A DNA stretch of 64,000 bases from Flammeovirgaceae bacterium UBA2366 (GTDB taxonomy: Bacteria > Bacteroidota > Bacteroidia > Cytophagales > Cyclobacteriaceae), in the NCBI GenBank assembly GCA_002344065.1, contig DDTK01000010.1, positions 186,001 through 250,000 of the forward strand. Direction: 5' to 3'. This document shows, one piece after another, positions 17,895 through 27,360 of this stretch (its first letter is position 1; every line of letters starts with the position of its first letter). Under the pieces are notes generated by a model. That model made no database searches. It saw nothing but the letters and a program-made list of their open reading frames with translations, and was not told the origin of the DNA. Position numbers and translations under genes: made by a program.

Positions 17895-18977
17895 ATGAAG
17901 CCAGTCATTCGCATTGTAGTTTTCTTTTTTCTTACACAACCTGTAATTGCTCAGGATTATTTTATTAAGAAGGACTTACAAACCGAATGGACAGTGTTTT
18001 CAGAGGGCAAGTACAGGGGTTATCAGGAAACCGATCAGATCAACGCCATCCATATTCTATTAGACCCCTCTCGGTACAAGGGAGACAAATTAATGGTGCA
18101 AAGTGATGAGAAGTTTAGCGTATTCATAAACAATCAATTATGGGATGACCAGACGCGTAAGTTTACTTTAGCTATGGATAGCCTGCCGACCAAAGCGGTA
18201 GTAAGTCTATACACCAAGGAGAGGATAACATCTCAAAGTCTTAGAACAATAATTACCACTGAACTTCCTGCTGTAGCCTTAAGTGGTCCTTTGGACAGAC
18301 AAGGAAATGATGCACAGAATTTTGTGATAGCGGCAGGCCTGTTGTTAATTGTATTCTTTGTTTTTATTCTGCGCCTTAACCCTAAATTAACCTTCCATTA
18401 TTTTTCACTGTCCAAATTGTTTTCATTACGCGAGAGTGATGAGAGCCAAATGTTTGCCCGTATCACCAGCAGTGCAAATGTGCTGTTTTATTTATTCGCC
18501 TCCCTGCTGGCAGGCTATGTGATAATGGTTATGTTGATTGGGTTAACCCCCAGGTATAAATTTCAGCATTTTCTCACCGCTCAGTCTTTTATTGATATTA
18601 GTTTGCGATGGCTCCAGGTTAGCAGCATTATAGTGATTGTATTTTTTTGCAAAGCGCTTGTGATTACGTTACTATCGATGCTTTTTGGTATACGTGATCA
18701 GGCGGGTTTTCAATTTTTAGGTTTTATTCGATCCACCCTGTTGATTGCCGCGCTCTTAGCGGCTTGCGCTGCCTTTTATTTTATCATAAATGGTAGCAAT
18801 GAGGGCTGGTATTCATTTTTGTACGCATCACTTCGATGGATAATGGTGGGGTGGGTTATTCTTGTATTTTTAAAACTGATTAGACGGGCACCTTTCTCTG
18901 CGTTTCATTTATTTTCGTACATTTGTGCCACCGAATTAATACCTTTTTTAATAGCTGTTAAAGTACTTTACGAGTAG
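17895..18977 (+). CDS. DUF4271 membrane protein
   Basis: 360 residues with an N-terminal signal (IVVFFFLTQPVIAQ), an extracytoplasmic domain of about 130 residues, and at least six membrane spans in the second half (AAGLLLIVFFVFIL, YLFASLLAGYVIMVML, IIVIVFFCKALVI and later ones). The family is found in Bacteroidota next to hemD, as here: the hemD frame begins directly after this stop. Function unknown. Confidence 0.85.
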   Translation: MKPVIRIVVFFFLTQPVIAQDYFIKKDLQTEWTVFSEGKYRGYQETDQINAIHILLDPSRYKGDKLMVQSDEKFSVFINNQLWDDQTRKFTLAMDSLPTKAVVSLYTKERITSQSLRTIITTELPAVALSGPLDRQGNDAQNFVIAAGLLLIVFFVFILRLNPKLTFHYFSLSKLFSLRESDESQMFARITSSANVLFYLFASLLAGYVIMVMLIGLTPRYKFQHFLTAQSFIDISLRWLQVSSIIVIVFFCKALVITLLSMLFGIRDQAGFQFLGFIRSTLLIAALLAACAAFYFIINGSNEGWYSFLYASLRWIMVGWVILVFLKLIRRAPFSAFHLFSYICATELIPFLIAVKVLYE

Positions 18978-18998
18978 GTGAATCCAGTACAAGTTGAT

Positions 18999-19775
18999 AT
19001 GAGTGAAAAAGTGAACGACCGGATGCGTAAAGTTAAGAGCATCTTGGTAACGCAAGAGGCACCCACCGACCCTAACTCTCCTTACTTCAAATTGATGGAG
19101 AGATTTAATCTGAAAATAGACTTTCGTCCCTTCATTCAGGTTGACCCGGTTCCCGCAAAGGAATTTCGCAAACAAAAAATTGATATTCTTGATCACACAG
19201 CTATAATTTTCACCAGCCGAAATGCTGTTGATCATTTTTTTCAGATTTGTCAGGAGTTGAAAGTTGAAATGCCTGCCGACATGAAGTACTTCTGTATTTC
19301 TGACCAGACATCAAACTACCTGCAGAAGTACATCGTGATCAGAAAGAGAAAAATCTTTACCGGCCTTAAAACCACCCAGGATCTTCTTGAGATTCTTAAA
19401 AAGCATAAGAACGAGAAGTATCTTTTCCCGTGCTCGGATATTCGCAAAAACGACATCCCTGATTTTTTAAAAGACAATGGGTTCACGTTTACCGAGGCCA
19501 TCATTTATAACACGGTAGCCAGTGATTTATCTGACCTGGAGGAAGTTTTCTATGATATCCTTGCCTTCTTCAGTCCTTCGGGCATTAATTCACTGTTGGT
19601 GAACTTCCCCGATTTTAAACAAAATAATACCCGCATTGCAGCGTTTGGTCCCACTACAGCAAAGGCTGTAAGGGATGCTGGATTGATTCTGGATATTGAA
19701 GCTCCTTTACCCAATGCACCATCCATGACAGGGGCTATTGAACTCTATATCAAGAAGGCTAACGGCATCAAATAA
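18999..19775 (+). CDS. hemD: Uroporphyrinogen-III synthase
   Basis: About 258 residues from ATG 18999 (MSEKVNDRM); a GTG at 18978 adjoining the upstream stop is an alternative. The protein has the two-domain HemD layout: KVKSILVTQ at the start, ITAIIFTSRNAVDHFF-like first-domain core, FLFPCSDIRKND hinge region and FFSPSGINSLL near the end of the second domain. It closes hydroxymethylbilane to uroporphyrinogen III. HemD sequences diverge strongly, but these motifs fit the Bacteroidota form and the DUF4271 neighbour supports it. Confidence 0.9.
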   Translation: MSEKVNDRMRKVKSILVTQEAPTDPNSPYFKLMERFNLKIDFRPFIQVDPVPAKEFRKQKIDILDHTAIIFTSRNAVDHFFQICQELKVEMPADMKYFCISDQTSNYLQKYIVIRKRKIFTGLKTTQDLLEILKKHKNEKYLFPCSDIRKNDIPDFLKDNGFTFTEAIIYNTVASDLSDLEEVFYDILAFFSPSGINSLLVNFPDFKQNNTRIAAFGPTTAKAVRDAGLILDIEAPLPNAPSMTGAIELYIKKANGIK

Positions 19776-19888
19776 CTAATTCATTCATTGGAATTTACAA
19801 ATAGGTGTTTTTTATTACACTTTAATTACATGCGCTTTGAAAGTGTCGTAAAAAAGCATTTACTTTAACCTTGCATGTTATCACCTTA

Positions 19889-20851
19889 ATGCTCAGGAAA
19901 GGTTTATATATAATTTTTTGCCTTCTGCTTGCCGGTAGTACCCGGCTTTTTGCACAGCAAGACGCGCAGTTTACCCAGTACATGTTTAACCACTTGTATC
20001 TAACACCGGCCGCGGCTGGTGCGGATGGTGTAACCCGGGCAACCGCATTTCACCGTAGTCAGTGGTTGGGTTATCAATCTACTTTTGGCGATGGGGGAGC
20101 ACCAACATCACAATTAATTTCCTTTTCAACTCCCATTCATAAGTTAAAGAGTGGCTTTGGGGTGTATATATTAAACGACCGGTTAGGCCCTCAAAATAAC
20201 CTGGAAGCCCAGGCGATGTACGCCTATCACCTAGGTATCAAGGAAAGCAGTAAGTTAAGCTTCGGAATAAAGCTGGGCATGTATTCGCAGTCATTGGACT
20301 TTGATAAATATCGGGCCATTGATCCATCAGATCCGTTTTTATTGGATAAGACAGGAAAGGAGTCCCAAATCCGCCCTGATCTTGGTGTGGGTTTAATGTA
20401 CAGGAATGAAAAATTCTATGGGGGTGTAGGCTTTAATCACTTGTTAAAATCAGAGTTTGATTTTGGTGTGAGCCAGCGAAATGCGCTTGAAAACCATATG
20501 AACCTTACAGCAGGATATTTCTATGATGTGAATTTCGACCTCCAAATCAATCCTACCATCCTTGTAAAAACCGATTTCAACGAAACTTCAGTTGATCTTG
20601 CTGTTATTGCTACACTTCGAAATACGATGTGGGGAGGATTGGCGTTCAGATCATCAGAGGCGGCCAACCTACTTTTAGGCTATGCATTTCTAAAGGACAA
20701 ATCGTTGCGCTTAGGGTACTCGGTTGACTTTGTGATTAAGGACAGAGCAGCGAAGGAAAATTTTTCGCATGAGCTAATGTTGTCGTATGAATTGCCGGTA
20801 ATAGCAGGTGGCGTTAAAAAGATCGTTCGAACCCCCCGTTACAGGCATTAG
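19889..20851 (+). CDS. PorP/SprF-family T9SS outer-membrane protein
   Basis: 320 residues from ATG 19889; the longer frame uses a TTG at 19871 and lacks a better signal peptide. After the signal (LLLAGSTRLFAQ) comes the family hallmark QDAQFTQYMFNHLYLTPAAAG, then the beta-strand rich FHRSQWLGY, FGVYILNDRLGP and LSFGIKLGMYS. PorP/SprF proteins anchor secreted adhesins or modules at the outer membrane of the type IX system. It is directly upstream of gldK, but a separate promoter candidate lies between them. Confidence 0.92.
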   Translation: MLRKGLYIIFCLLLAGSTRLFAQQDAQFTQYMFNHLYLTPAAAGADGVTRATAFHRSQWLGYQSTFGDGGAPTSQLISFSTPIHKLKSGFGVYILNDRLGPQNNLEAQAMYAYHLGIKESSKLSFGIKLGMYSQSLDFDKYRAIDPSDPFLLDKTGKESQIRPDLGVGLMYRNEKFYGGVGFNHLLKSEFDFGVSQRNALENHMNLTAGYFYDVNFDLQINPTILVKTDFNETSVDLAVIATLRNTMWGGLAFRSSEAANLLLGYAFLKDKSLRLGYSVDFVIKDRAAKENFSHELMLSYELPVIAGGVKKIVRTPRYRH

Positions 20852-20918
20852 GCGGTAAATTATTTTGGTTTTATGCGAATTTTGTAGAATTTGGTAAGCA
20901 ATTTTTAAAAAATAGAGC

Positions 20919-20951
20919 TTTAAGCACTATTTTCGGGTCTTTATAATTTTG
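20919..20951 (+). promoter_or_regulatory. Candidate promoter of gldKLMN
   Basis: TAATTTTG (20944-20951) is a perfect TAnnTTTG -7 box, with TTTA (20919-20922; one mismatch from TTTG) 21 bp upstream. It ends 19 bp before the gldK ATG, giving a short leader and suggesting gldKLMN can be transcribed independently of the PorP-like gene. Confidence 0.5.
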
Positions 20952-20970
20952 GCAAAACTGTAATTGATAT

Positions 20971-22059
20971 ATGAGCAAGTCGGTTTCTTCTAAACTTTTG
21001 TTACTCGTTGCGGGTATTGCTGCCAGCGCCTGTGGATTATTAGGTATTGGCGGTGGTGGTCGTGGTGGTGACCAGGGTGAATTGGTTGGTGTTCCCGGCA
21101 GACAAGGTTGGGTGATGACCATCCCCTACGGTATGGTGCCCATTCCGGCTGGAACATTCCACATGGGCCAGGCTGACGAAGATCCCGCATCAACTCAAAT
21201 CAACTTTAACAAGCAGGTTACTATTGGTTCATTCTTTATGGATGACACCGAGATTACGAATAACGAATACCGACAGTTCACAAATTTTTACCTGGTAGAT
21301 AACGGTAGCATTGAAGGATTTGAAACGATTGACCAGCAAACATTCCGCGATAAATATTACCCCGACACCACGTCATGGGTAAGAGATTTTGCTCACCATA
21401 TGGGTGATCCGATTCAGGATTATTACTATTGGCACCCTGCTTACGATGAATACCCTGTGGTTGGCGTAAATTGGGATGCAGCAGTTTTTTTCGCTGACTG
21501 GAGAACAGCCTACTTAAATGACTTTAGAAAGAGTATAGGGGATTTCCCGATGCCTAATTTCCGTTTGCCTTCTGAAGCAGAGTGGGAATATGCCGCCCGT
21601 GGTGGTCGTGATTTGGCCAAGTATCCTTGGGGTAACCCCTACATCCGTAACTCAAAAGGTTGTATGCTGGCAAACTTCAAACCCGGCAGAGGTAACTTTT
21701 ATGATGACGGGTTTGCGTACAGCTCACCAGTTCAATCATACTTTCCAAACGATTATGGTTTATATGACATGGCCGGCAACGTTTCAGAATGGTGTCTGGA
21801 TGATTTCAACCCGGCATCCGTTCCTACTGTTTGGGATTTGAACCCTCAATACATTGATCCTCGAACTAATCCTGAAGATTCACGATACAATGCGAGAATC
21901 GCGCCTAAGAAAGTGGTGCGCGGAGGATCATGGAAAGATGTTGCCTACTACCTAGAAACAGGAACGCGTACTTATGAATTTAAAGATTCGACAAGAGCCT
22001 ATATTGGATTTCGCTGTGCATTGACCCATTTAGGTCGCTCTTCAGGACGTGAATTTTAA
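20971..22059 (+). CDS. gldK: Gliding/T9SS lipoprotein GldK
   Basis: 362 residues with lipobox AASAC. A glycine-rich linker precedes a formylglycine-generating-enzyme fold: PIPAGTFHMGQ, DDTEITNNEYRQF, PVVGVNWDAAVFFADW, FRLPSEAEWEYAARGG and VVRGGSWKD ... YIGFRCA. The Cys pair that acts in true formylglycine enzymes, in the segment before GFRCA, is not seen, which fits a structural role. GldK forms the periplasmic ring with GldN beneath the outer membrane. Confidence 0.95.
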   Translation: MSKSVSSKLLLLVAGIAASACGLLGIGGGGRGGDQGELVGVPGRQGWVMTIPYGMVPIPAGTFHMGQADEDPASTQINFNKQVTIGSFFMDDTEITNNEYRQFTNFYLVDNGSIEGFETIDQQTFRDKYYPDTTSWVRDFAHHMGDPIQDYYYWHPAYDEYPVVGVNWDAAVFFADWRTAYLNDFRKSIGDFPMPNFRLPSEAEWEYAARGGRDLAKYPWGNPYIRNSKGCMLANFKPGRGNFYDDGFAYSSPVQSYFPNDYGLYDMAGNVSEWCLDDFNPASVPTVWDLNPQYIDPRTNPEDSRYNARIAPKKVVRGGSWKDVAYYLETGTRTYEFKDSTRAYIGFRCALTHLGRSSGREF

Positions 22060-22122
22060 ATTGTAAAATCTCTATTTAACTTTAGTAAAACCAGACCCAA
22101 AAAAACTTAAACCCATACTACA

Positions 22123-22947
22123 ATGAGCAAGAAAAAAGGCGGATTTGCAGAACTACTCTTTAAAACCATCATGCCAAAAGTCTATGGTATTGGTGCCGCG
22201 GTGGTAATTGTCGGAGCATTATTTAAAATCCTACACTTAACCGGTGCTGACCAAATGCTGATGGTTGGTCTGCTTACAGAAGCAGCAATATTCTTTTTAA
22301 GTGCGTTTGAACCACCTGCAAAAGAAACCGACTGGACTAAAGTATATCCAGAATTAGCTGAAGACTTTGAAGGCTCTATTTCCGCCCCTACTGTACGCAA
22401 GGCTGGTGCCGGTGCAACAGACTCACCGATTTTGAAAATTGATGAAATGCTCAAGACTGCCAAGGTTGATCAAAACCTTCTTGACAATCTGGGTAAGGGG
22501 TTAACAAACCTGGCCGACTCAGCCAAGCAGATGAATAATCTTTCTAATGCGGCTGTTGCCACCAACGAATATGCAACCAATGTGAAGACTGCCTCTAAGG
22601 CTTTGTCTGACATGAATACTTCGTATAAGACTGCTATTGATGCTGTTGGCTCAATGGCTAATGCATCAAAAGATGCTGGTGAGTATCACTCTCAAGTTCA
22701 AAAAGTTACTAAGAATCTGGCAGCTTTAAATTCTGTTTATGAAATGGAATTGAAAGATGCGGATAGCCATGTGAAGAACATGAACAAATTCTACGAAAGT
22801 TTAACCGGTGCGATGTCCGGGCTTTCAAAGGTGGGTGAAAACACTACGAAGTTTACTACTGAACTTGGCAAGCTTTCTGATAATCTTACCGCCCTTAATA
22901 AAGTTTATGGCAGCATGCTCACTGCTATGAAAGGTGGAGGTAACTAA
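22123..22947 (+). CDS. gldL: T9SS inner-membrane motor protein GldL
   Basis: 274 residues. Two N-terminal membrane spans (PKVYGIGAAVVIVGALFKIL and MLMVGLLTEAAIFFLSAFEPP) include the Glu and Lys/His-bearing positions typical of GldL. A long cytoplasmic helical tail follows, rich in Asn, Ala and Leu heptads. GldL with GldM forms the proton-driven rotary motor of the type IX system. It is 63 bp downstream of gldK and 59 bp upstream of gldM. Confidence 0.95.
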   Translation: MSKKKGGFAELLFKTIMPKVYGIGAAVVIVGALFKILHLTGADQMLMVGLLTEAAIFFLSAFEPPAKETDWTKVYPELAEDFEGSISAPTVRKAGAGATDSPILKIDEMLKTAKVDQNLLDNLGKGLTNLADSAKQMNNLSNAAVATNEYATNVKTASKALSDMNTSYKTAIDAVGSMANASKDAGEYHSQVQKVTKNLAALNSVYEMELKDADSHVKNMNKFYESLTGAMSGLSKVGENTTKFTTELGKLSDNLTALNKVYGSMLTAMKGGGN

Positions 22948-23006
22948 AAAATTGATTGGTAGATAGGTTTAAGAAGAATTAGTATACACGATAAAACCAG
23001 ATAAAA

Positions 23007-24596
23007 ATGGCAGGTAAAAAAGAAACCCCCAGGCAGAAGATGATTGGTATGATGTACCTCGTACTAACAGCTCTTCTGGCACTTCAGGTGAGTAGTGCAG
23101 TACTTGAAAAGTTTGCCATTATCAATGAAACATTGGGTCAGTTGATAGAGGATACCAAAAAGGCAAATGAGCAGCAACTTGCTTCCATTTTGAAAGAGGG
23201 TGGTAAAAGTGAAAAGCCTGAGATAAAAGCGGCTGTTCAAAACGCGCAAAAAGTGCGCGAGATTACTGCGTCTACTAATGAGTGGATAGAAGGATTGAAG
23301 AAGGAAATGTTGAAGGTTTCCGGAACCGATAAAGTAGACGAGAGCCTGATCAACAATCATGGTTCTGCAGTAGCCACCATGATGATCGATAAGAAGAATA
23401 AGTGGGGAAAGGAATTTGAAACAACCCTAAACGAATATGTAAAGCAATTGAACGCGCTTACGGGTGAAAATTTTGGTACGTTAGCAAAGGCACCTAAAGA
23501 TATGCCGGTTTTTGCCTCTGACCCTGACCATTCACGTAAAGACTTTCTAACATTTACTTTTGAGAATACACCGGTAATTGCGGCTTTGGCATCTGTTTCT
23601 CAAATTCAGACTGAAGTATTGGAATACGAATCGCAAGCTTTGCGCAAACTGGCTGAAAAGGCTGGCGCTGCCCGTGTAGCGTTTGAAAATATCATTCCTA
23701 TGGTTCGTCCGAAATCTTCCATTGTAGCTGCAGGTGCCCCTTACGAAGCTGATATGTTTATCTCTGCTTCGTCTTCTGCATTAAGCCCAGAAATGACGTA
23801 TAATGGAAAAGCTATTCCTGTTGAAGTAGATGCGCCTACCGGTATTAAGATGGGCCGTGTTAAGTTTACCGCAGGTGCCAGCAATTACGATGCACAAGGT
23901 TTATCAAAACAATCTTTTGAAGCGGTTATAAAACTTAATGATGAGGAGTATAAGCAAACGATTGAGTTTTTTGTTGCCAAACCGGTTATTCGTGTTACCA
24001 CTGGTAATGCCCCTACGCTCTATATGGGCTGTGGGAACACTGTTAATATTGAAGTACCTGCTTTAGGAACTAACTATAATCCATCATTTTCAGTTAATGG
24101 CGGTGAACTTCAGAAAGGCGATAAAATTGGAAGAGTAACTATAATTCCAAGTCAAAGAAAAGTTTCCGTAACGGTATCTAATTCGGGTACAAACATTGGT
24201 ACTGAACAGTTTGATGTAAAGCCAGTACCCCGCCCTCGAATTATAGCTAAAGACAACAATGGCCGTGATATTGATTTAAAGAATGGAGTAAAGGCTGGAT
24301 CTATTGGTGGCCTTCGGGTTAATGCCGAAGCTGATGAAAACTTTAAGACTGAGGTTCCTAAGGATGCTAACTTCCGTATTCGAAATATGTCGGTGATTCT
24401 GGCGCGCGGAACCCAGCGCGTTCAGGAGATGACGTTGACAAGTGAAATTATTGATTTAAGCGCATGGCGTTCTTTAATGCGTCCGGGTGATCGAATTGTA
24501 ATTGAACCTAAAACGGTCGTTCGTATGACGTTTAAGGGTAATGCTGAACCTGTGGTGGTTTCAGGCAATGATATTGTACAAATTCCTATTCAATAA
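23007..24596 (+). CDS. gldM: T9SS motor protein GldM
   Basis: 529 residues. The N-terminus GKKETPRQKMIGMMYLVLTALLALQVS is the family signature and the single membrane span; a long periplasmic part of stacked beta-domains follows (PVIAALASVSQIQTEVL, NIIPMVRPKSSIVAAGAPYEADMF, GIKMGRV, VPALGTNYNP). GldM spans the periplasm and links the GldL motor to the GldKN ring. It is followed by gldN after 8 bp. Confidence 0.96.
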   Translation: MAGKKETPRQKMIGMMYLVLTALLALQVSSAVLEKFAIINETLGQLIEDTKKANEQQLASILKEGGKSEKPEIKAAVQNAQKVREITASTNEWIEGLKKEMLKVSGTDKVDESLINNHGSAVATMMIDKKNKWGKEFETTLNEYVKQLNALTGENFGTLAKAPKDMPVFASDPDHSRKDFLTFTFENTPVIAALASVSQIQTEVLEYESQALRKLAEKAGAARVAFENIIPMVRPKSSIVAAGAPYEADMFISASSSALSPEMTYNGKAIPVEVDAPTGIKMGRVKFTAGASNYDAQGLSKQSFEAVIKLNDEEYKQTIEFFVAKPVIRVTTGNAPTLYMGCGNTVNIEVPALGTNYNPSFSVNGGELQKGDKIGRVTIIPSQRKVSVTVSNSGTNIGTEQFDVKPVPRPRIIAKDNNGRDIDLKNGVKAGSIGGLRVNAEADENFKTEVPKDANFRIRNMSVILARGTQRVQEMTLTSEIIDLSAWRSLMRPGDRIVIEPKTVVRMTFKGNAEPVVVSGNDIVQIPIQ

Positions 24597-24604
24597 CAGA
24601 TATT

Positions 24605-25519
24605 ATGACAAGCACATTGAAGCGAGTTTTATTTGTGGCTGCCCTTTCATCTTCTATGTTGGCTTATGCACAACCGGAGGAGGTCCAGTACAACCCGAAC
24701 TCATTAAACCCGATTCCACGCTATGAGCAACTCTATAAGTTGCGTGTATGGAGAATTATGGAGTTAGATGAGAAACAGAACAAGGGATTTTTTGCCAGAA
24801 ATGGAGAGATTACTCAGCTTTTGATGGATGCTGTAAAATCAGGCGAAATAGCTGTAGTTTATAAGAGTGATTCACTCTCTGAAAAAAGTGTTTTGACGAA
24901 GGATGAGTTCCTGGCGAATTTGGTTTCTCAACAAGGGCAAACTTTTCCTGCGTGGGATCCTACTATGACTTATTATCAGGCTGATGTCGTATCCTTCAAC
25001 GGAAAGAATTATGAGCTTCAAATCAATACAAACCAAGGAACCAACCCTGCACAATCGCCAGCAGGTGAGTGGTTAGTAACCACACAAGGTCAAGGCTTGA
25101 CTTTTCTGGCCAGAGAGATTAAGGTATTAAACATTGCTGAAGATGTTATCTTCGACAGAAGAAGATCACGCTTGTATTATGATATTCAGGCTATTGAGAT
25201 GCAAGCTTACGATCAGAATACCTCTACCTTTAAATCATTAGGATGGTTTAAGTACAAGGATGTTGAGAAGGTTTTTCGTAACAACCCGGCAAAGGCTGTT
25301 TGGTTTAATCGTCAGAACACAGCTGAGAATAAGAATTTTGCAGATGCCTTTTTATTGAGATTGTTCAAAGGCACAATTTATAAGATTGAGAATCCTGATG
25401 ATGATGCAATAGCCGATGTTTATCGAAACAACGGTCGCCCGTATTATGAAAGTGTATGGGCTCGCGAATGGGCTGAGATGATGTTGATGGAAAAGGAGCA
25501 CAACCTTTGGGAATTCTAA
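24605..25519 (+). CDS. gldN: T9SS ring protein GldN
   Basis: 304 residues with signal peptide (LFVAALSSSMLAYAQ). The family core has MELDEKQNKGFF, IKVLNIAEDVIFDRRRSRLYYDIQAI and ESVWAREWAEMMLMEKEHNLWEF at the C-terminus. GldN partners GldK in the periplasmic ring. One internal stretch (WDPTMTYYQADVVSFNGKNYEL) looks like a carbohydrate-binding-module-type insert and is not seen in all homologs; this is by pattern only. A bidirectional terminator follows. Confidence 0.94.
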   Translation: MTSTLKRVLFVAALSSSMLAYAQPEEVQYNPNSLNPIPRYEQLYKLRVWRIMELDEKQNKGFFARNGEITQLLMDAVKSGEIAVVYKSDSLSEKSVLTKDEFLANLVSQQGQTFPAWDPTMTYYQADVVSFNGKNYELQINTNQGTNPAQSPAGEWLVTTQGQGLTFLAREIKVLNIAEDVIFDRRRSRLYYDIQAIEMQAYDQNTSTFKSLGWFKYKDVEKVFRNNPAKAVWFNRQNTAENKNFADAFLLRLFKGTIYKIENPDDDAIADVYRNNGRPYYESVWAREWAEMMLMEKEHNLWEF

Positions 25520-25540
25520 TCTCGGTTAAGAGAAATGATC

Positions 25541-25570
25541 AAAACCCTGGCATAAATGTCAGGGTTTTTT
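25541..25570. terminator. Bidirectional intrinsic terminator between gldN and uvrC
   Basis: Perfect 9-bp arms AAAACCCTG (25541-25549) and CAGGGTTTT (25560-25568) with a 10-nt loop, followed by T residues on the plus strand and flanked by A residues that serve the minus strand. The uvrC stop codon (25559-25561) lies inside the hairpin. Confidence 0.85.
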
Positions 25571-27349
25571 GTTGGCGAGAAGCGTAATGGCCTTTGCTTT
25601 CCCAATCACGCTCTCCAATTCTTCTGCGGAAGCTTCTTTTATTTTTTTAATGGATTTAAAATGCCTAAGAAGCTTGGTCACTGTTTTTTCACCTATACCC
25701 TCAAGGCCATCCAGCTCTGTAGTAAGCTGAGTCTTACTTCGCTTTTGACGGTGAAAGGTAATCGCAAACCGATGGGCCTCATCCCTTATTTGTTGTAACA
25801 GAAGCAGGCCGGGTGATTTCTTATTAATGTGAAGCGGAATGGGGTCTTCAGGGAAATAGATTTCTTCAAGCTTTTTGGCGATACCCGCAATGGGTATTTT
25901 TCCATAGAGGTTGAGTTCTTTTAAGGCTTCGCAAGCACTACTCAATTGCCCCTTACCACCATCTACTAATATTAAGTCTGGGAATTCCAGTCCCTCTTCC
26001 GAAATGCGCTTGTAACGTCTGCCCACAATCTCTTTCATAGATTCAAAGTCGTTAGGGCCTGTTACGGTTTTGATGTTGTAATGACGATAATTTTTCTTGT
26101 CGGCTTTACCGTTTACAAAGCGCACCATTGACGCAACCGGCTGGTCACCCTGAAAGTTTGAATTATCAAAGCACTCAATAACACTCGGTAAATGCTGGAG
26201 ATGCAAGTCCTTCTGCAAAATTTCAATTACTTCATTGTTACGTGAGCGCTTTTCAGCCCTGAGCAACTCCCGCTCCTTTTGCATTTCCAGAGCATTCTTC
26301 AGCGATAGTGACACTAGCTTTTTTTTATCGCCTATTTTAGGAACAATGTTTTCAATTCCTTCCGGTAAAAGGTGAATTGCCTGGCTGCTAAAAACAATTG
26401 AATTTGTTGAGGCTGTTTTTGAACGCAGGTCAAGCAAGGAAAATGCGAGTAATTCATCATCCGGTTCCTCTAATTGTTTCTTGATTTCAATTGTTTTGGA
26501 GTAGATGATTGCTCCCTCTTTGACAAGCATATAATTTACATAGGCAAATTCATTTTTACTCGCGATGGAAATAACATCAATGTCGGTAAGGGTTCGGTTA
26601 ACCACCAGTGATTTACTTTGAAATCGCTCAAGTGTTTGTAGCTTTTCCTTATAGAACTGGGCTCTTTCAAACGATAAATTTTCAGCGGCATTTTTCATGT
26701 ATTGCTGAAAGTGTTTTTCCACTATGCTCAGGTTTCCTTTTAAGATATTACGAGCCAGCTCAATATCCTGCAAATATTCTTCTTCGGACTGAAGACCCTC
26801 ACATGGGCCTTTACAATTGCCGATATGAAATTCAAGACAGACTTTGAACTTCTTTTGGTCAATGTTCGCTTCGCTTAGCAATAGCGTGCAGGTACGAATG
26901 GTATATAGTTTTCGAATTAGCTCCAACACACTTTTCATAGCCACTACACTGGCATAAGGGCCAAAGTATTCACCCGCATCGGAAATGTATTTACGTGTAG
27001 AGATGATACGTGGGAATCTTTCCTTAAGAATGCACAGGTATGGAAAAGTTTTGTCATCCTTTAGCAGGATGTTGTATTTAGGCTGATTTTGCTTAATCAG
27101 GTTGTTCTCCAGCAGCAAGGCATCAAACTCTGTGTTCGATACAGTGTATTCAATTTTAGAAATTTCAGAAACGAGCTTTAGTGTTTTACGGCTTAGGCCG
27201 GTGCTTTTAGTGAAATAACTCGTCACTCTTTTCTTCAGGCTCTTTGCTTTCCCTACGTAAATGAGTTTGCTCTCATCATTATAAAACCGGTAAACTCCGG
27301 GTGAGTCGGGCAGGCGCAGGGTGTATTGTTTGAGCTCATCATGCAACAT
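25559..27349 (-). CDS. uvrC: Excinuclease ABC subunit C
   Basis: 596 residues, full length. The GIY-YIG nuclease domain is at the start (SPGVYRFYN, LIYVGKAKSLKKRV). The CxxxC-bearing region CLEFHIGNCKGPC and the UvrB-binding helix pair follow (LARNILKGN ... YMKNAAENLSFERAQFYKEKL). The RNase H-like domain has IECFDNSNFQG and LILVDGGKGQLSSA, with HhH repeats at the end (GLEGIGEKTVTKLLRHF). It makes both incisions in nucleotide excision repair. The gene sits 11 bp downstream of the PBP1A gene. Confidence 0.97.
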   Translation of the reverse strand: MLHDELKQYTLRLPDSPGVYRFYNDESKLIYVGKAKSLKKRVTSYFTKSTGLSRKTLKLVSEISKIEYTVSNTEFDALLLENNLIKQNQPKYNILLKDDKTFPYLCILKERFPRIISTRKYISDAGEYFGPYASVVAMKSVLELIRKLYTIRTCTLLLSEANIDQKKFKVCLEFHIGNCKGPCEGLQSEEEYLQDIELARNILKGNLSIVEKHFQQYMKNAAENLSFERAQFYKEKLQTLERFQSKSLVVNRTLTDIDVISIASKNEFAYVNYMLVKEGAIIYSKTIEIKKQLEEPDDELLAFSLLDLRSKTASTNSIVFSSQAIHLLPEGIENIVPKIGDKKKLVSLSLKNALEMQKERELLRAEKRSRNNEVIEILQKDLHLQHLPSVIECFDNSNFQGDQPVASMVRFVNGKADKKNYRHYNIKTVTGPNDFESMKEIVGRRYKRISEEGLEFPDLILVDGGKGQLSSACEALKELNLYGKIPIAGIAKKLEEIYFPEDPIPLHINKKSPGLLLLQQIRDEAHRFAITFHRQKRSKTQLTTELDGLEGIGEKTVTKLLRHFKSIKKIKEASAEELESVIGKAKAITLLANKKP

Positions 27350-27360
27350 GCTGGTGAGCG

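Noticed and set aside
19801..19870. Possible TTTG/TACTTTA promoter before the PorP-like gene
   Set aside because: The -7 match has two mismatches, so it was not listed as a feature.
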